The notes: generated from the letters alone by a model not told the origin. 64,000 nucleotides of DNA from an uncultured Eubacteriales bacterium (GCA_900540185.1 UQFH01000004.1:88582-152581), one strand, 5' to 3'. Shown: positions 17,463 through 26,766, numbered from the stretch's first letter. Program-made: numbers and translations.

Positions 17463-18022
17463 TCAAGGTCTTCCTTAAATTGTTTGTGTCTCAAAAAGTT
17501 GTAGAGCGCAACTACCAAAAGCACGATGATTACACCCGAGAGTATATAGTAACCGGTTACACCGATTTGTTTTACAACTCTCGGTTGCATTATGAGATTT
17601 ATTCCGTAAAGAATTGCGTAAATTATCGTGAGCGGAAGAAATTTTTTCGTTTCTTCATCATGGTATTCGTGAAGAAATTCCTTGTAAAATTTTACCGGTT
17701 CTCTGTGAACGCTCTTTACAAGCAAATAGTTCGCATTGTTTCTCGTCGGTCTTTCCACAACAGTGAAAGAAAGTCCGAACGCCCTTATATATTTTTTTCT
17801 CACATAAAGTTCAACATATCCATATCCGCTTTGTTTATAAATATCTCTCAGTTCCTTGCTGTTTTGCGGAATCAAAAAGTTGTAAGTCTTGACACTTTTT
17901 TCAAGTTGCAAATTGTTTTTTTGAACATCTACAACTTCATACCCATGCCTCGTTTCCTGATCCAAATCTCTCTTTAAAGTTTCAGGATAACTTATATGTC
18001 CTTGCTTAACCTTAAATTCCAT
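17459..18022 (-). CDS. Small membrane protein of unknown function
   Basis: A 187-residue protein with a soluble N-terminal two thirds and two hydrophobic helices near residues 132-148 and 153-175, then a short basic/acidic tail. The N-terminal part (LDQETRHGYEVVDVQKNN, then a YVELYVRKKYIRAFG stretch) recalls DUF2812-like proteins, but I cannot assign it. The ATG at 18022 has a GGAGG site nine bases upstream. It overlaps the oxidoreductase by 11 bases and the LtaS-like gene by 4, so it probably serves the same membrane process. Confidence 0.6.
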   Translation of the reverse strand: MEFKVKQGHISYPETLKRDLDQETRHGYEVVDVQKNNLQLEKSVKTYNFLIPQNSKELRDIYKQSGYGYVELYVRKKYIRAFGLSFTVVERPTRNNANYLLVKSVHREPVKFYKEFLHEYHDEETKKFLPLTIIYAILYGINLIMQPRVVKQIGVTGYYILSGVIIVLLVVALYNFLRHKQFKEDLE

Positions 18023-19541
18023 CAATAGTTACCTCCATTATTTTTTCGGCGCACTTGAGTCCGTCAAGCGCCGCACTTACTATTCCACCTGCGTATCCCG
18101 CGCCTTCGCCGCATGCGAAAAGATTCGCTATATTCGTTCTGAAATACTCATCTCGATTTATGCGCACCGGAGAACTCGTCTTTGTTTCCGGAGCGGTTAT
18201 TATTGCATCATCAATAAAACCGTTCATCTTTTTGTCCATTTGAAGAAGCCCTTTTCTCAAATCGTCCGTAAAACCCTTTTCAAAAATCTCATCAATCTTT
18301 GTGTATCTCACTCCGGTCTTTATGCTTGGTCTTACATTCATAAGAGTCTTCGCTTCTTTGTTATCTATAAAATCTCGAACGTGAATCGCCGGAGCCGTGT
18401 AATCTTCACCGCCCAAAATAAACGCTCTTCGCTCGATTTCTCTTTGATATTCAATCGCTTTTATCGGATCTTCGATGTCGTTTACCGTTCTTACAATCGC
18501 CGAGTTTGCATTCGGAAGACCGCGGTCGTGAAAACTCATGCCGTTTACCGAAAGGTGAAACTCTTCACTCGCACTCGGCACAACAATTCCTCCCGGACAC
18601 ATGCAAAAACTGTAAACGCCGTTGTCGCCCGCCTTTGCAGTCAAGCTGTATTCGCCGTGCAAAAGTCTTCTGTGCCCGACATAGTTTCTAAACTGCGCTT
18701 TGTCGACAAAAAACTGACTGTGCTCAATTCTAAACCCGACCGAAAAAGATTTCCCCTCGAGTTTAACTCCCTCGGCAATTAAATTCAAAAAAGTATCCCT
18801 TGCTGCATTGCCGATTGCAAGTATCACTATATCATAGTAATATTTACCCGTTTCAGTCTCAATTCCAACAACTTTTTCGCCTTCAAAAATAAGTCTCTTA
18901 GCTTTCGAATTGAAATTTATATTAACGCCTCTTTTGAGCAAATCATTTCTGAAATTTTTTATAACTTCCGTCATTATGTCAGTCCCGATATGAGGCTTGT
19001 GCATAATCTTTATATCCTCCGGCGCACCGAATGAATAGAGCGTGTCCTTAACGTACTCCTTGCGGTCGTCCTTGCTTCTCGAAGTGAGCTTACCGTCGCT
19101 GAATGTGCCGGCGCCGCCTTCTCCGAAAGAGATGTTTGACTCCGGATTTAAAACTCTTGATTCGATAAATTTAAAGACTTCCTCTTTTCTCTTGTCCACA
19201 TCGGAGCCGCGCTCATATACATCGACGCCGAAGCCCGCAAGATTTAAAATATGCGCCGCATAAATTCCCGCAGGACCGAAACCGACAATTCCGACTTTTA
19301 ATTTGTTCTTCGGAAGCACTCTCGGTTTATATTTTTCACGATATTTTCCGGAGCCCTTTATTTCAAAATCAAAATCCACCAAAAGCTTCAAATTGAATTT
19401 CAAAATGCTCCTTCTAGCATCGAGACTTCTTTCTATAATTTCGTATGACTCCAACTTTAAATTGTAATCTTTTTTCGCCGCTCTCTTTATCTCCGAATCG
19501 TCGTAGTCGAGCGAAACATTCACATTTATGGTTTGCTTCAT
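18012..19541 (-). CDS. FAD-dependent oxidoreductase (NAD(FAD)-utilising dehydrogenase family)
   Basis: A 509-residue flavoprotein. An N-terminal RNA-binding-like segment of about 90 residues precedes the Rossmann dinucleotide motif GIVGFGPAGIYAA. Later segments include FGEGGAGTFSDGKLTSR, VILAIGNAARDTF and the C-terminal FAD loop LFACGEGAGYAGGIVSAA. This arrangement is the conserved bacterial 'uncharacterised FAD-dependent dehydrogenase' family, whose reaction is unknown. It is coupled to the rocB-like gene upstream by ATGA overlap and to the membrane protein downstream. Confidence 0.82.
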   Translation of the reverse strand: MKQTINVNVSLDYDDSEIKRAAKKDYNLKLESYEIIERSLDARRSILKFNLKLLVDFDFEIKGSGKYREKYKPRVLPKNKLKVGIVGFGPAGIYAAHILNLAGFGVDVYERGSDVDKRKEEVFKFIESRVLNPESNISFGEGGAGTFSDGKLTSRSKDDRKEYVKDTLYSFGAPEDIKIMHKPHIGTDIMTEVIKNFRNDLLKRGVNINFNSKAKRLIFEGEKVVGIETETGKYYYDIVILAIGNAARDTFLNLIAEGVKLEGKSFSVGFRIEHSQFFVDKAQFRNYVGHRRLLHGEYSLTAKAGDNGVYSFCMCPGGIVVPSASEEFHLSVNGMSFHDRGLPNANSAIVRTVNDIEDPIKAIEYQREIERRAFILGGEDYTAPAIHVRDFIDNKEAKTLMNVRPSIKTGVRYTKIDEIFEKGFTDDLRKGLLQMDKKMNGFIDDAIITAPETKTSSPVRINRDEYFRTNIANLFACGEGAGYAGGIVSAALDGLKCAEKIMEVTIDGI

Positions 19542-21046
19542 AGCGACTTTTCACCGTCGAGCAACCTTAAAATCGACTCTAGCATAAGTTTCGGCAACTT
19601 TTTAAAGTGATAATCTTCATCAAAAACATATTCGCCGTTTATAAGTTTTGTCATTGCGCCCATCGTAACCGAAGGGATTCCGAGTTCCTTGCTAATGTCC
19701 AGCATATCCACATGTTCTTTTTTGTCTCCCGGCACAAGTTCCGTCGCCGCTTTTAAATCGCGATATTCTTCCGTAAAATCGAAGAACGAACTGTAACTCA
19801 CTTCAGGGAAGAAAAATCTCCTCTTGATTGTGGGGTCAACCGCATTTATTGCAGATGTGACCGCAAGCATCAAATCCCTTTGTGCATCCGACGTCCCCGT
19901 AATGTCGACTCTGTGGAAAGGAAATTCCTCGAGATACAAAATCAAAACAGGCTCGTTTGCCGTTCTGAAATTGTCATATAGATATCGAACCATTCGAAGT
20001 CTTATTTCGCTCGGGTTAACATCATCTTCGCGATTTTCCATAGTCTTAAACTTGTTTTTTAGAGACGCATTCACGACTTCGCCCCTAACGGTTGCGACTT
20101 CATTCAAATATTCATCCCAAGTGTAAATCTTCGGCATATTTTTCATCGGTGTGAATTTTATGTCACGTTTAAGACAATATTTTGCATATTTCGTATTTAT
20201 TTCGTCAATCGACTTCTTCAAAGATTCCGTGAGAACTCTTTTGAACTCTTTCATAAATCCTACAATCGAGTGCGACACACTTGTTGTCGTGAATGAAACA
20301 TATCCGAAAGCAGCACTTTGAAACTCAGTTCCGCCCGGAACGAGCAAACGATTTACATAAATAGGCTCGCTCACCTCGTTTTGATAAATATCCATTAGCT
20401 CACTGTTTAGAGTTATGTCTCTTACAATCGTCGAGAGAATGTAGCCCGGGTCAATTCCGTCGTAAAAAGCCGCGGTTCTCGCCATCTTTCCCGCAAAAAA
20501 TATGCTCGGTCTCAAAATTGCCTGTGAGCCGAAGAATACACTTTCTTCGCCGTTTGAAAGATAAAGCGAAGTTTGGAAGAGCGCTTTAAAATTGTAGCCC
20601 TCATCCTTGAGCTCTTTTACAAATTTCGACGCCTTTTTTATGCCCTCGTGTTCGCCATATCGGTCGCATACATTTATAAGTACAACTTTTCCTTCTTTAA
20701 GTTTTTCGGACAAATCCTCCATCATTTTAAAAAGTGCGGCAGTCGTCGCCTTCATCGACATTATGTCGAGGCGTGAAAGTTTTTCCGAAAGTGCCGGCTC
20801 GTCGATTGTGTTCACAATTAAAACCGCATCTTTTGATTCGCCCTTTTCCAAAATCGAAACTTGATTGAAGCGCAAAATGCTCTTTTCATCGGTCGATACA
20901 AGCTTTAAATTTTGCGGATTTTCCTCGAAATACGGCAGCTCCATAAAAAGATTATATAGCAGTTTCGCCATATCGACTTCGCCTTTTGTATATGTTATGG
21001 CGTCCATTTCCAATAACTTTTGATAAATATTTTCTATATTAAACAT
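19538..21046 (-). CDS. RocB-like M20-family protein, metal ligands unclear
   Basis: A 502-residue protein with the RocB-type opening (LLYNLFMELPYFEENPQNLKL) and an M20-like order: VLIVNTIDEP, where active M20 enzymes have the H-x-D pair, then LINVCDRYGEHEG, GGTEFQSAAFGYVSF, an insertion domain and TSDAQRDLMLAVTSA near the end. RocB is linked to arginine use in Bacillus but its reaction is unproven. The HxD site seems replaced here, so it could be a degenerate amidohydrolase. It overlaps deoD by 13 bases and the oxidoreductase by 4. Confidence 0.65.
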   Translation of the reverse strand: MFNIENIYQKLLEMDAITYTKGEVDMAKLLYNLFMELPYFEENPQNLKLVSTDEKSILRFNQVSILEKGESKDAVLIVNTIDEPALSEKLSRLDIMSMKATTAALFKMMEDLSEKLKEGKVVLINVCDRYGEHEGIKKASKFVKELKDEGYNFKALFQTSLYLSNGEESVFFGSQAILRPSIFFAGKMARTAAFYDGIDPGYILSTIVRDITLNSELMDIYQNEVSEPIYVNRLLVPGGTEFQSAAFGYVSFTTTSVSHSIVGFMKEFKRVLTESLKKSIDEINTKYAKYCLKRDIKFTPMKNMPKIYTWDEYLNEVATVRGEVVNASLKNKFKTMENREDDVNPSEIRLRMVRYLYDNFRTANEPVLILYLEEFPFHRVDITGTSDAQRDLMLAVTSAINAVDPTIKRRFFFPEVSYSSFFDFTEEYRDLKAATELVPGDKKEHVDMLDISKELGIPSVTMGAMTKLINGEYVFDEDYHFKKLPKLMLESILRLLDGEKSL

Positions 21047-21738
21047 GATTCAAGCGCCACCAAAATCATATCATTGAATGATTTTTCCCTTTCTTTAGGA
21101 GTTGTTTGTTCTGTTAAGTGGAAACTGTCCGAAACAGTTAAAATCCCAAGAGCTTTTTTGCCCAATTTTTGCGCAGTTAAATAAAGTCCGTAGCATTCCA
21201 TCTCAACTGCCAAAATTCCCAACTCTTCCCATCTTTTCCACTCGTCTTCGTTGTTGTTGTAAAAAATGTCGGATGAGAAAACATTTCCGACTCTAACATT
21301 CATATCGAGTTTTTCAGCCGACGTCACAGCTTTTCTAAGTAAATCAAAATCGCAAATTGCAGAAATTGTTCCCGGCAAATTAAATTGATGTGCAAAATTT
21401 GAATCGCTCGACGCCCCCATCGCAAGGACGAGGTCGAAGAGTTTTAAATCTTTACTGTATGCTCCGCACGAGCCGACTCTAATAATATTTTTTACATCAT
21501 ATTGTTCGTAAAGCTCATGCGCATAAATACCGATTGAAGGAATGCCCATGCCCGATCCCATGACAGACAATTCTTTTCCCTTGTACTTGCCCGAATAGCC
21601 GAACATATTTCGAACGGCGTTGAACTGTTTTACATCTGTCAAAAAATTCTCTGCAATATATTTCGCACGAAGCGGATCTCCCGGCATCAAAACCGTATCC
21701 TTTATATCGCCTCTTTTTGCTTCGTTGTGTGGTGTCAT
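21034..21738 (-). CDS. deoD: Purine-nucleoside phosphorylase (DeoD type)
   Basis: A 234-residue hexameric-type PNP that splits purine nucleosides with phosphate. VLMPGDPLRAKYIAENFL, GSGMGIPSIGIYAHEL, IIRVGSCGAY and AVEMECYGLY cover the phosphate- and ribose-binding sites, and LTVSDSFHLTEQTT carries the catalytic Asp region. An AGGAGG site precedes the ATG. It sits between pssA and the rocB-like gene in an operon of unrelated functions. Confidence 0.93.
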   Translation of the reverse strand: MTPHNEAKRGDIKDTVLMPGDPLRAKYIAENFLTDVKQFNAVRNMFGYSGKYKGKELSVMGSGMGIPSIGIYAHELYEQYDVKNIIRVGSCGAYSKDLKLFDLVLAMGASSDSNFAHQFNLPGTISAICDFDLLRKAVTSAEKLDMNVRVGNVFSSDIFYNNNEDEWKRWEELGILAVEMECYGLYLTAQKLGKKALGILTVSDSFHLTEQTTPKEREKSFNDMILVALESCLI

Positions 21739-21747
21739 AAAATCCTC

Positions 21748-22287
21748 CTAACGCTTTCTGATTTTTATCTTCGAAAGTTCCAAAATCGAAATCAAAACCA
21801 TAAAAACTATATAAACTATCGGTGAAATATTTCTACTAAAAATTAAAAGCACCGCAAGAAGACTTCCGCCGATTGTGATTGGAAGTCCCATAAAACTGTT
21901 GTCTTCATCGAGCCCAACTATATTGTATCTCGCGAGGCGTAGAGCGCCCGCGCAAATCAGCATGACCGTCGCAATGCCTCCCAAAAGTTTAATATTGTTC
22001 GGCGCATGCAAAAAAACGGAATTGTATGCATGCACAGACGGCGCAACGCCGAAACTTATAATGTCGCCCATACTGTCCATTTGAACGCCCATGTCGCTCG
22101 AAGTTCCGAGCATTCTTGCTACCATCCCGTCATATCTGTCAGCAATCGCCGCAACCCAAATCATAGCAATAGCAGTTTTGTATCTCCCGCTAAGAGTTGC
22201 AACGATTGATATCGAACCGCAAACCATATTAAGTAGCGTGACGAAATTTGCCGCATTATTTATAATAATATTATTTTCTTTCTTCAT
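21748..22287 (-). CDS. pssA: CDP-diacylglycerol-serine O-phosphatidyltransferase
   Basis: A 179-residue membrane enzyme making phosphatidylserine. The CDP-alcohol phosphotransferase motif is complete: DRYDGMVARM followed eight residues later by G, then MDSMGD, supplying the metal-binding aspartates. Several transmembrane helices follow. It has an AAGGAG ribosome site. The psd gene lies divergently 85 bases away, so the two consecutive steps to phosphatidylethanolamine are neighbours. It heads the operon that runs to 15.67 kb. Confidence 0.88.
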   Translation of the reverse strand: MKKENNIIINNAANFVTLLNMVCGSISIVATLSGRYKTAIAMIWVAAIADRYDGMVARMLGTSSDMGVQMDSMGDIISFGVAPSVHAYNSVFLHAPNNIKLLGGIATVMLICAGALRLARYNIVGLDEDNSFMGLPITIGGSLLAVLLIFSRNISPIVYIVFMVLISILELSKIKIRKR

Positions 22288-22301
22288 TCTATTTCTCCTT
22301 C

Positions 22302-22330
22302 TTGAGAATATGCTTCATTTATATTATACT
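22302..22330 (+). promoter_or_regulatory. psd promoter
   Basis: TTGAGA (22302-22307) and TATACT (22325-22330) at 17-bp spacing, 43 bases before the proposed TTG start of psd. The presence of this promoter argues against the in-frame ATG at about 22311. Confidence 0.7.
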
Positions 22331-22372
22331 AGATTTATTCTTAGTAATCAAATAAAGAACGGAGTTGGAAAA

Positions 22373-23077
22373 TTGAAACCATTTAAAATTTTAATAGATT
22401 TCTGTAATCTCGGTTTTATAAATAAAATATTTTATAAATTGATGCGCACAAAATTTTCCGCGCTTTTTATTCCGATTTATAAAAAAAGTTATAAAATCGA
22501 CGAATCAATAATTGTTGACGACAAATTCGATTCGCTCGAAGATTTTTTTACACGAAAAATAGATATGACAAAAAGACCCGAAGGCGCGGGAAAATATATT
22601 TCTCCGTGTGACGGTTTTATTAGTGCCGCCGGAACACTTAGCGAGGATAAAACATTCAAAGTTAAAGGTCACATCGTCGACACTCTTTCTCTTACCGGAG
22701 ACTCTCAAAGCTACAAATATTATCAGGTGATTTATTTGAGTCCGAGCGACTACCACAGATTTCACGCAATAGACGAAAACGAATTTGTTTCGTCGAAAAC
22801 AATCGGCAAAAAATCGATTCCCGTGAATGACAAAGGTTTTAAAATTGGAAATCCGTTTTTAAAAAACTATCGCATAATTTTAAAGTCAAAAGATTATGCA
22901 TACATTCCCGTCGGTGCAACAAATGTAAACAGCATCGAGATAAAAAAGCACAAGTTTTTAAAAGGCGAAGAGATCGGACAGTTCAGTTTCGGCTCCACTA
23001 TTGTTATTCTTTATAAAGAAACTCCCGGCACGTCAAAATTCGGTAAAATAAAAGTTCGTGAAGATTTATTTGCATGA
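22373..23077 (+). CDS. psd: Phosphatidylserine decarboxylase
   Basis: A 234-residue pyruvoyl enzyme that converts phosphatidylserine to phosphatidylethanolamine. The catalytic triad is visible: Asp in SPCDGFISAAG, His in SDYHRFHAI, and the self-cleavage Ser in FSFGSTIVIL near the C-terminus, where chain cleavage makes the pyruvoyl cofactor. LEDFFTRKID is the usual N-terminal motif. A TTG start at 22373 with GGAG eight bases upstream is preferred; the frame stays open further upstream but that part runs through the promoter and antisense to pssA. Confidence 0.9.
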   Translation: MKPFKILIDFCNLGFINKIFYKLMRTKFSALFIPIYKKSYKIDESIIVDDKFDSLEDFFTRKIDMTKRPEGAGKYISPCDGFISAAGTLSEDKTFKVKGHIVDTLSLTGDSQSYKYYQVIYLSPSDYHRFHAIDENEFVSSKTIGKKSIPVNDKGFKIGNPFLKNYRIILKSKDYAYIPVGATNVNSIEIKKHKFLKGEEIGQFSFGSTIVILYKETPGTSKFGKIKVREDLFA

Positions 23078-23091
23078 TTTGTTTTTTCAGC

Positions 23092-23121
23092 TTGAAATTG
23101 TGCGTCGATAAGTGATATAAT
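23092..23121 (+). promoter_or_regulatory. Promoter of the lipoprotein/LCP/isomerase operon
   Basis: TTGAAA (23092-23097) and an extended -10 TGATATAAT (TATAAT at 23116-23121) with 18-bp spacing, 47 bases before the lipoprotein start. Confidence 0.75.
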
Positions 23122-23167
23122 ATCAAGAGATTTCCACTAAAGAATGAATAGTTAAACTGGAGGAATT

Positions 23168-24076
23168 ATGAAAAAGAGACTATATCTTTTACTTTTGATA
23201 GTCTTTGTGTTATCTGTTTGCGGCTGCAAAGAAAGAAGCTACAATAACGGTAATAACGGCAGCGAAAACAACCCTGACACAACAGAAAATACAGCAAAAG
23301 TTCATAAAGACCTTAAAAAATATATAAAAGAAAATATCAACACTTCCGACAAAAAAGAAAACACTGATTTTCTTATGGATTTGGAAGATGCACTCACCGA
23401 AAATCTTTCCGTTGTCGAAAACATAGTTCTTCAAGAGGACATTCAAAATTATCTTTTGAACAATTTTGAAAAAACTGTTTTGAGTGAAGAAGATATTGAA
23501 ACGATTGAAGATGAAGACATAAAAAATGAGCTGAAAAAGATTTATAAGTCCGGATATTTTGTCTTGAAAATGGGCGTAAACTATCTTCCGGCAATAGATT
23601 ATAAAAGTTTTCTCATTGCTGAAGACTGTCTTCAAGACGACGTTCGTGAGTACTATGCCCTGAAAGCACACGGTGTTATAAATCCTGTGCTTGCAAGCGG
23701 AAAAGTTTTGATTAAGCCGGTTGAAATTTTAAAGAGAATAAATAATATTGAGAGTTTTATAAAAAAATATCCCGACTTTCCACGAAACAACGACTTCACC
23801 GTTCGCTATCAAAGTTGGCTCTATCTGCTTTTGACGGGAACAACTTTAAATCCTATTACAGACGAAAACAACAATCTGACTCACGACTATGCGGAGCTTG
23901 TAAAAGCGACGGAAAATCCTGTGACAATGGCGGAAAGCGGAATAAAAGAAGGATATGAATTACTCCAAAAGGCAAACTATTCAAACGATGAAAAAACAAT
24001 GGCTTCTTTAAGGGGAATTGTAAAAGAAAAGACAGAAAATTTGAGACTAATTTCTAATAGAGAAGAGGATAATTAA
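23168..24076 (+). CDS. Predicted lipoprotein of unknown function
   Basis: A 302-residue secreted protein with a signal peptide and lipobox (LLIVFVLSVCGC), so it should be acylated on Cys18 and held on the outer face of the membrane. A short Asn/Ser-rich linker (NNGNNGSENN) leads into a helical acidic domain. I do not recognise the domain. Its stop overlaps the LCP gene start as TAATG, which suggests a cell-wall-related role. The ribosome site is GGAGG. Confidence 0.7.
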   Translation: MKKRLYLLLLIVFVLSVCGCKERSYNNGNNGSENNPDTTENTAKVHKDLKKYIKENINTSDKKENTDFLMDLEDALTENLSVVENIVLQEDIQNYLLNNFEKTVLSEEDIETIEDEDIKNELKKIYKSGYFVLKMGVNYLPAIDYKSFLIAEDCLQDDVREYYALKAHGVINPVLASGKVLIKPVEILKRINNIESFIKKYPDFPRNNDFTVRYQSWLYLLLTGTTLNPITDENNNLTHDYAELVKATENPVTMAESGIKEGYELLQKANYSNDEKTMASLRGIVKEKTENLRLISNREEDN

Positions 24077-25098
24077 TGAAAAAAAAGTTTATAATATCAT
24101 TTTTGGTTGCATTTTTAACTTTCACTGCTTTTTACGCCTATGCCGAGATTAATCATGCGCCAAATCCGTTTGCGAAATTGATCGGCATCGATGAGGAGCC
24201 GACTGCAAACGAACTGGACAATGTCGAAAAAGATAAAACCGAAGAAGAGACTCCGGATGAACCGAAGGAACCTGAAACTCCCGAAAAGGAAATTACGGGC
24301 GAACTTTTCTTTGTAGTCATGGGTGTTGACGGCGACGACGTCAAAGACATCAACTCCGTCAAAGGTCAAAGAACCGACACCATGATTTTAACGAAACTGA
24401 ATTTTGACACGGGCGAGATTGATATGATGAATCTTCCGCGTGACACAATGGTAAATATTCCGAACCACGGCACAAACAAGCTCAATGCAGGTCATGCATT
24501 CGGTGGAAACGAAGGTGCTATGAGTGCAATAAGAGATCTCACAAATTTGGATTTAAGACACTTTGTAAAAGTTGACTATGAAGCAGTTCGAAATCTTGTT
24601 GATGCTATCGGCGGAGTCGAGTTTGACGTTCCGGTAAGAATGAAATACTACGACCCGACCGCAAAGCCACCGCTCAACATTGACCTTCAAAAGGGTCCTC
24701 AAACAATTGACGGCAACAAAGCAATCCAACTTTTGAGATGGAGACACAACTCCGACTGGACAACCGGCGGATACGGAAACGGCTCGGACATTTCGAGAAT
24801 TAAAACTCAACAGGATTTTATAAAAGCGACAATAACACAAGCGCTAACATTTAAAAACATCTTTAAACTCCCGTCAATTCTTCAAAAAGTTCTTCCGAAT
24901 GTCGACACAAATATTTCAATTGAAAAAATGATTTCGGCTGCGGCAAGTGCGGGAAAACTCGATGCGGATAATATCAGAATGGAAACACTTCCGGGAGATG
25001 CTCAATATATCGGCGGCGCAAGTTATTGGGTCTATGACAAAACAAAATCAAAAGAACTTATCACTTCCCTCTTTGGGAACTACTATATCGGAGATTAA
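24076..25098 (+). CDS. LytR-CpsA-Psr (LCP) family wall glycopolymer ligase
   Basis: A 340-residue protein with an N-terminal membrane anchor, a Pro/Glu-rich spacer (about residues 40-75) and an LCP domain: VVMGVDGDD, GQRTDTMIL, MNLPRDTMVNIP, GGVEFDVP, RWRHNSDW and ISRIKTQQDF carry the conserved Arg and Asp residues that hold the polyprenyl-pyrophosphate. LCP enzymes attach teichoic acids or capsules to peptidoglycan. It starts inside the TAA of the lipoprotein gene. Confidence 0.9.
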   Translation: MKKKFIISFLVAFLTFTAFYAYAEINHAPNPFAKLIGIDEEPTANELDNVEKDKTEEETPDEPKEPETPEKEITGELFFVVMGVDGDDVKDINSVKGQRTDTMILTKLNFDTGEIDMMNLPRDTMVNIPNHGTNKLNAGHAFGGNEGAMSAIRDLTNLDLRHFVKVDYEAVRNLVDAIGGVEFDVPVRMKYYDPTAKPPLNIDLQKGPQTIDGNKAIQLLRWRHNSDWTTGGYGNGSDISRIKTQQDFIKATITQALTFKNIFKLPSILQKVLPNVDTNISIEKMISAAASAGKLDADNIRMETLPGDAQYIGGASYWVYDKTKSKELITSLFGNYYIGD

Positions 25099-25100
25099 TT

Positions 25101-26063
25101 TTGAAAAAGTTAAACACAGATTTTGAACAAGCTATGATAAGAAAAATTGAACACCTTTTCTTTTGCGACAACTGCAAAAGAACGGGTGTTTTTAATAATG
25201 TAAAACTTGAGCCGGAGGAGCTCTTGGATTTGTCGCTTGAAGAAATAGACACAAGTGTGAACTTTTTAGACATGAAACTCTCCTTCCCGTCTTATATAAA
25301 CGCGATTACGGGCGGTTCATATATCTCGGAAAGTGTCAATAGAAAACTCGCAATACTTTCGCGCGAATTCGACATTCCGGTTATGACGGGTTCGATGTCC
25401 GTGTTTTTAAAATATGGCGAAATAAAAAGCTATTTACCTCTGAAAAAAGGATACAAGGTCATCGTGAACCTGAACGCCAGAAATACAGTTTCCGAGCTTT
25501 TAAAATGCGCTGAAGCGATGGACACGGAATATGCCTGTCTTCATCTAAACACGGCGCAGGAGCTCATTCAACCCGAAGGCGACAACGCATTTATAGATGA
25601 AACAAAAAATATAAAAGACGCCGTAAAGGAATTTGGAGAAAAGCTTATTGTGAAAGCTGTGGGACAGGGTTTCAGCAGAGGTACAATTGAAAGACTTTTT
25701 AATCTCGGCGTGAAAAACATCGACATAAGTGGTGCCGGCGGCACTGATTTTTCCGAAATTGAAAGAATGCGAACGATTGAAAAAGTCGAAGCTTTTCCGT
25801 CAATTGACACGGCGACAAGTCTCGGATATTTAAATGCCTTTGACGTCTACAAAATTGCAAGCGGCGGAATCGACACACCGCTCGATGCAATAAAAGCGAT
25901 AAAATCGGGTGCAGACTTAACGGCAAGCGCCTACTACTATCTTAAGCTTACAAGAATGAACAAATACGAAGCAGTCGCAAAACTTAAAAATGACAGAATG
26001 ACATTCAAAAAACTCATGCTGCTTCTCGGCAAAAAGAATTTACACGAACTCGGAGGTGATTAA
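25101..26063 (+). CDS. fni: Type 2 isopentenyl-diphosphate delta-isomerase
   Basis: An FMN-dependent isomerase interconverting IPP and DMAPP. Visible motifs are RKIEHLFF, INAITGGSY, the LNTAQELIQPEGD segment with the catalytic/metal region, NIDISGAGGTDF and ASGGIDTPLDAIKAI, all of the IDI-2 TIM barrel. Length (320) is slightly below the usual 330-350. The start is TTG at 25101 with CGGAG seven bases before it. Its position after an LCP gene fits polyprenyl carrier supply for wall polymers. Confidence 0.85.
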   Translation: MKKLNTDFEQAMIRKIEHLFFCDNCKRTGVFNNVKLEPEELLDLSLEEIDTSVNFLDMKLSFPSYINAITGGSYISESVNRKLAILSREFDIPVMTGSMSVFLKYGEIKSYLPLKKGYKVIVNLNARNTVSELLKCAEAMDTEYACLHLNTAQELIQPEGDNAFIDETKNIKDAVKEFGEKLIVKAVGQGFSRGTIERLFNLGVKNIDISGAGGTDFSEIERMRTIEKVEAFPSIDTATSLGYLNAFDVYKIASGGIDTPLDAIKAIKSGADLTASAYYYLKLTRMNKYEAVAKLKNDRMTFKKLMLLLGKKNLHELGGD

Positions 26064-26721
26064 AATTATAAATCATCTACCGCCACCATATGACGAATTT
26101 GGAAAAAGTAAAAGAAAACAACGAAAAGTCGCAATCGGGCTTTCGCTATTTATAGTCATTTCAATTTTTCTTTTGTATGTATTTGCATATCAAAAAAAAG
26201 CACCGGTTGAAGAAGTCGAGGTGAACGAACCTATTATAAAAAAAGCTGAAACACTTCCGAAACTCGACGAGAAAAGCGACGACGAAGTGAAAATAATCAC
26301 TGAAGAAATAAAACCGAACAGCGAAGAAGAAGAAGAAAATGCTGAAACGGAAAGCGATATGGCTGATGAAGCTCCGGAAGAGCAGAAAATTGCAACCGAA
26401 GGCACTTTCTCAGACAAAGGCTCGACTGAAGAAATTGATTATACAAATGAGGATATCGAAAAAGACGCATTTTTATTCCCGTCTGATTCCGTTTTAATCA
26501 CGGAAGGTGAACTCGAAAAACTCGACGACAAAACCGTTGAACTTATAAAAAACGAAATTTATGCAAGACACGGTTATATCTTTACAAATCGCGCACTCAA
26601 AAAATATTTCGAAAACTTCAATTGGTACGAACCGAACGAAGAATACAGTCCGAATCTTTTGAATCCAACTGAAAAAGCAAATCTGAAAACCATAAAAAAA
26701 TTTCAGTCACATGAAAAATAA
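26056..26721 (+). CDS. Membrane-anchored YARHG-domain protein
   Basis: About 220 residues: a short cytoplasmic segment, one membrane helix (VAIGLSLFIVISIFLLYVFAY), a strongly acidic Glu/Asp-rich spacer of about 80 residues, and a C-terminal YARHG domain with IYARHGYIFTN. YARHG domains are extracellular and often linked to the cell wall; their function is not known. The only conventional in-frame start is a GTG that lies inside the ribosome site, so the true start may be the ATT at 26065. It overlaps the isomerase gene by 8 bases. Confidence 0.75.
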   Translation: MIKIINHLPPPYDEFGKSKRKQRKVAIGLSLFIVISIFLLYVFAYQKKAPVEEVEVNEPIIKKAETLPKLDEKSDDEVKIITEEIKPNSEEEEENAETESDMADEAPEEQKIATEGTFSDKGSTEEIDYTNEDIEKDAFLFPSDSVLITEGELEKLDDKTVELIKNEIYARHGYIFTNRALKKYFENFNWYEPNEEYSPNLLNPTEKANLKTIKKFQSHEK

Positions 26722-26747
26722 GTCAAAATCCTTGACTTATTTTTTTA
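26718..26747 (+). terminator. Terminator after the YARHG gene
   Basis: A 9-bp stem ATAAGTCAA/TTGACTTAT with a 5-base loop and a T7 tail. The 3' arm also supplies the -35 of the tadA promoter. Confidence 0.85.
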
Positions 26748-26760
26748 TCTATTGTAAAAT
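26732..26760 (+). promoter_or_regulatory. tadA promoter overlapping the upstream terminator
   Basis: TTGACT (26732-26737) and TAAAAT (26755-26760) with 17-bp spacing. The expected transcription start falls on or next to the A of the tadA ATG at 26767. Confidence 0.65.
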
Positions 26761-26766
26761 GTACTT

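Noticed and set aside
22091..22372. N-terminal extension of psd
   Set aside because: The extra frame is antisense to pssA and crosses the psd promoter; the TTG at 22373 has a ribosome site.
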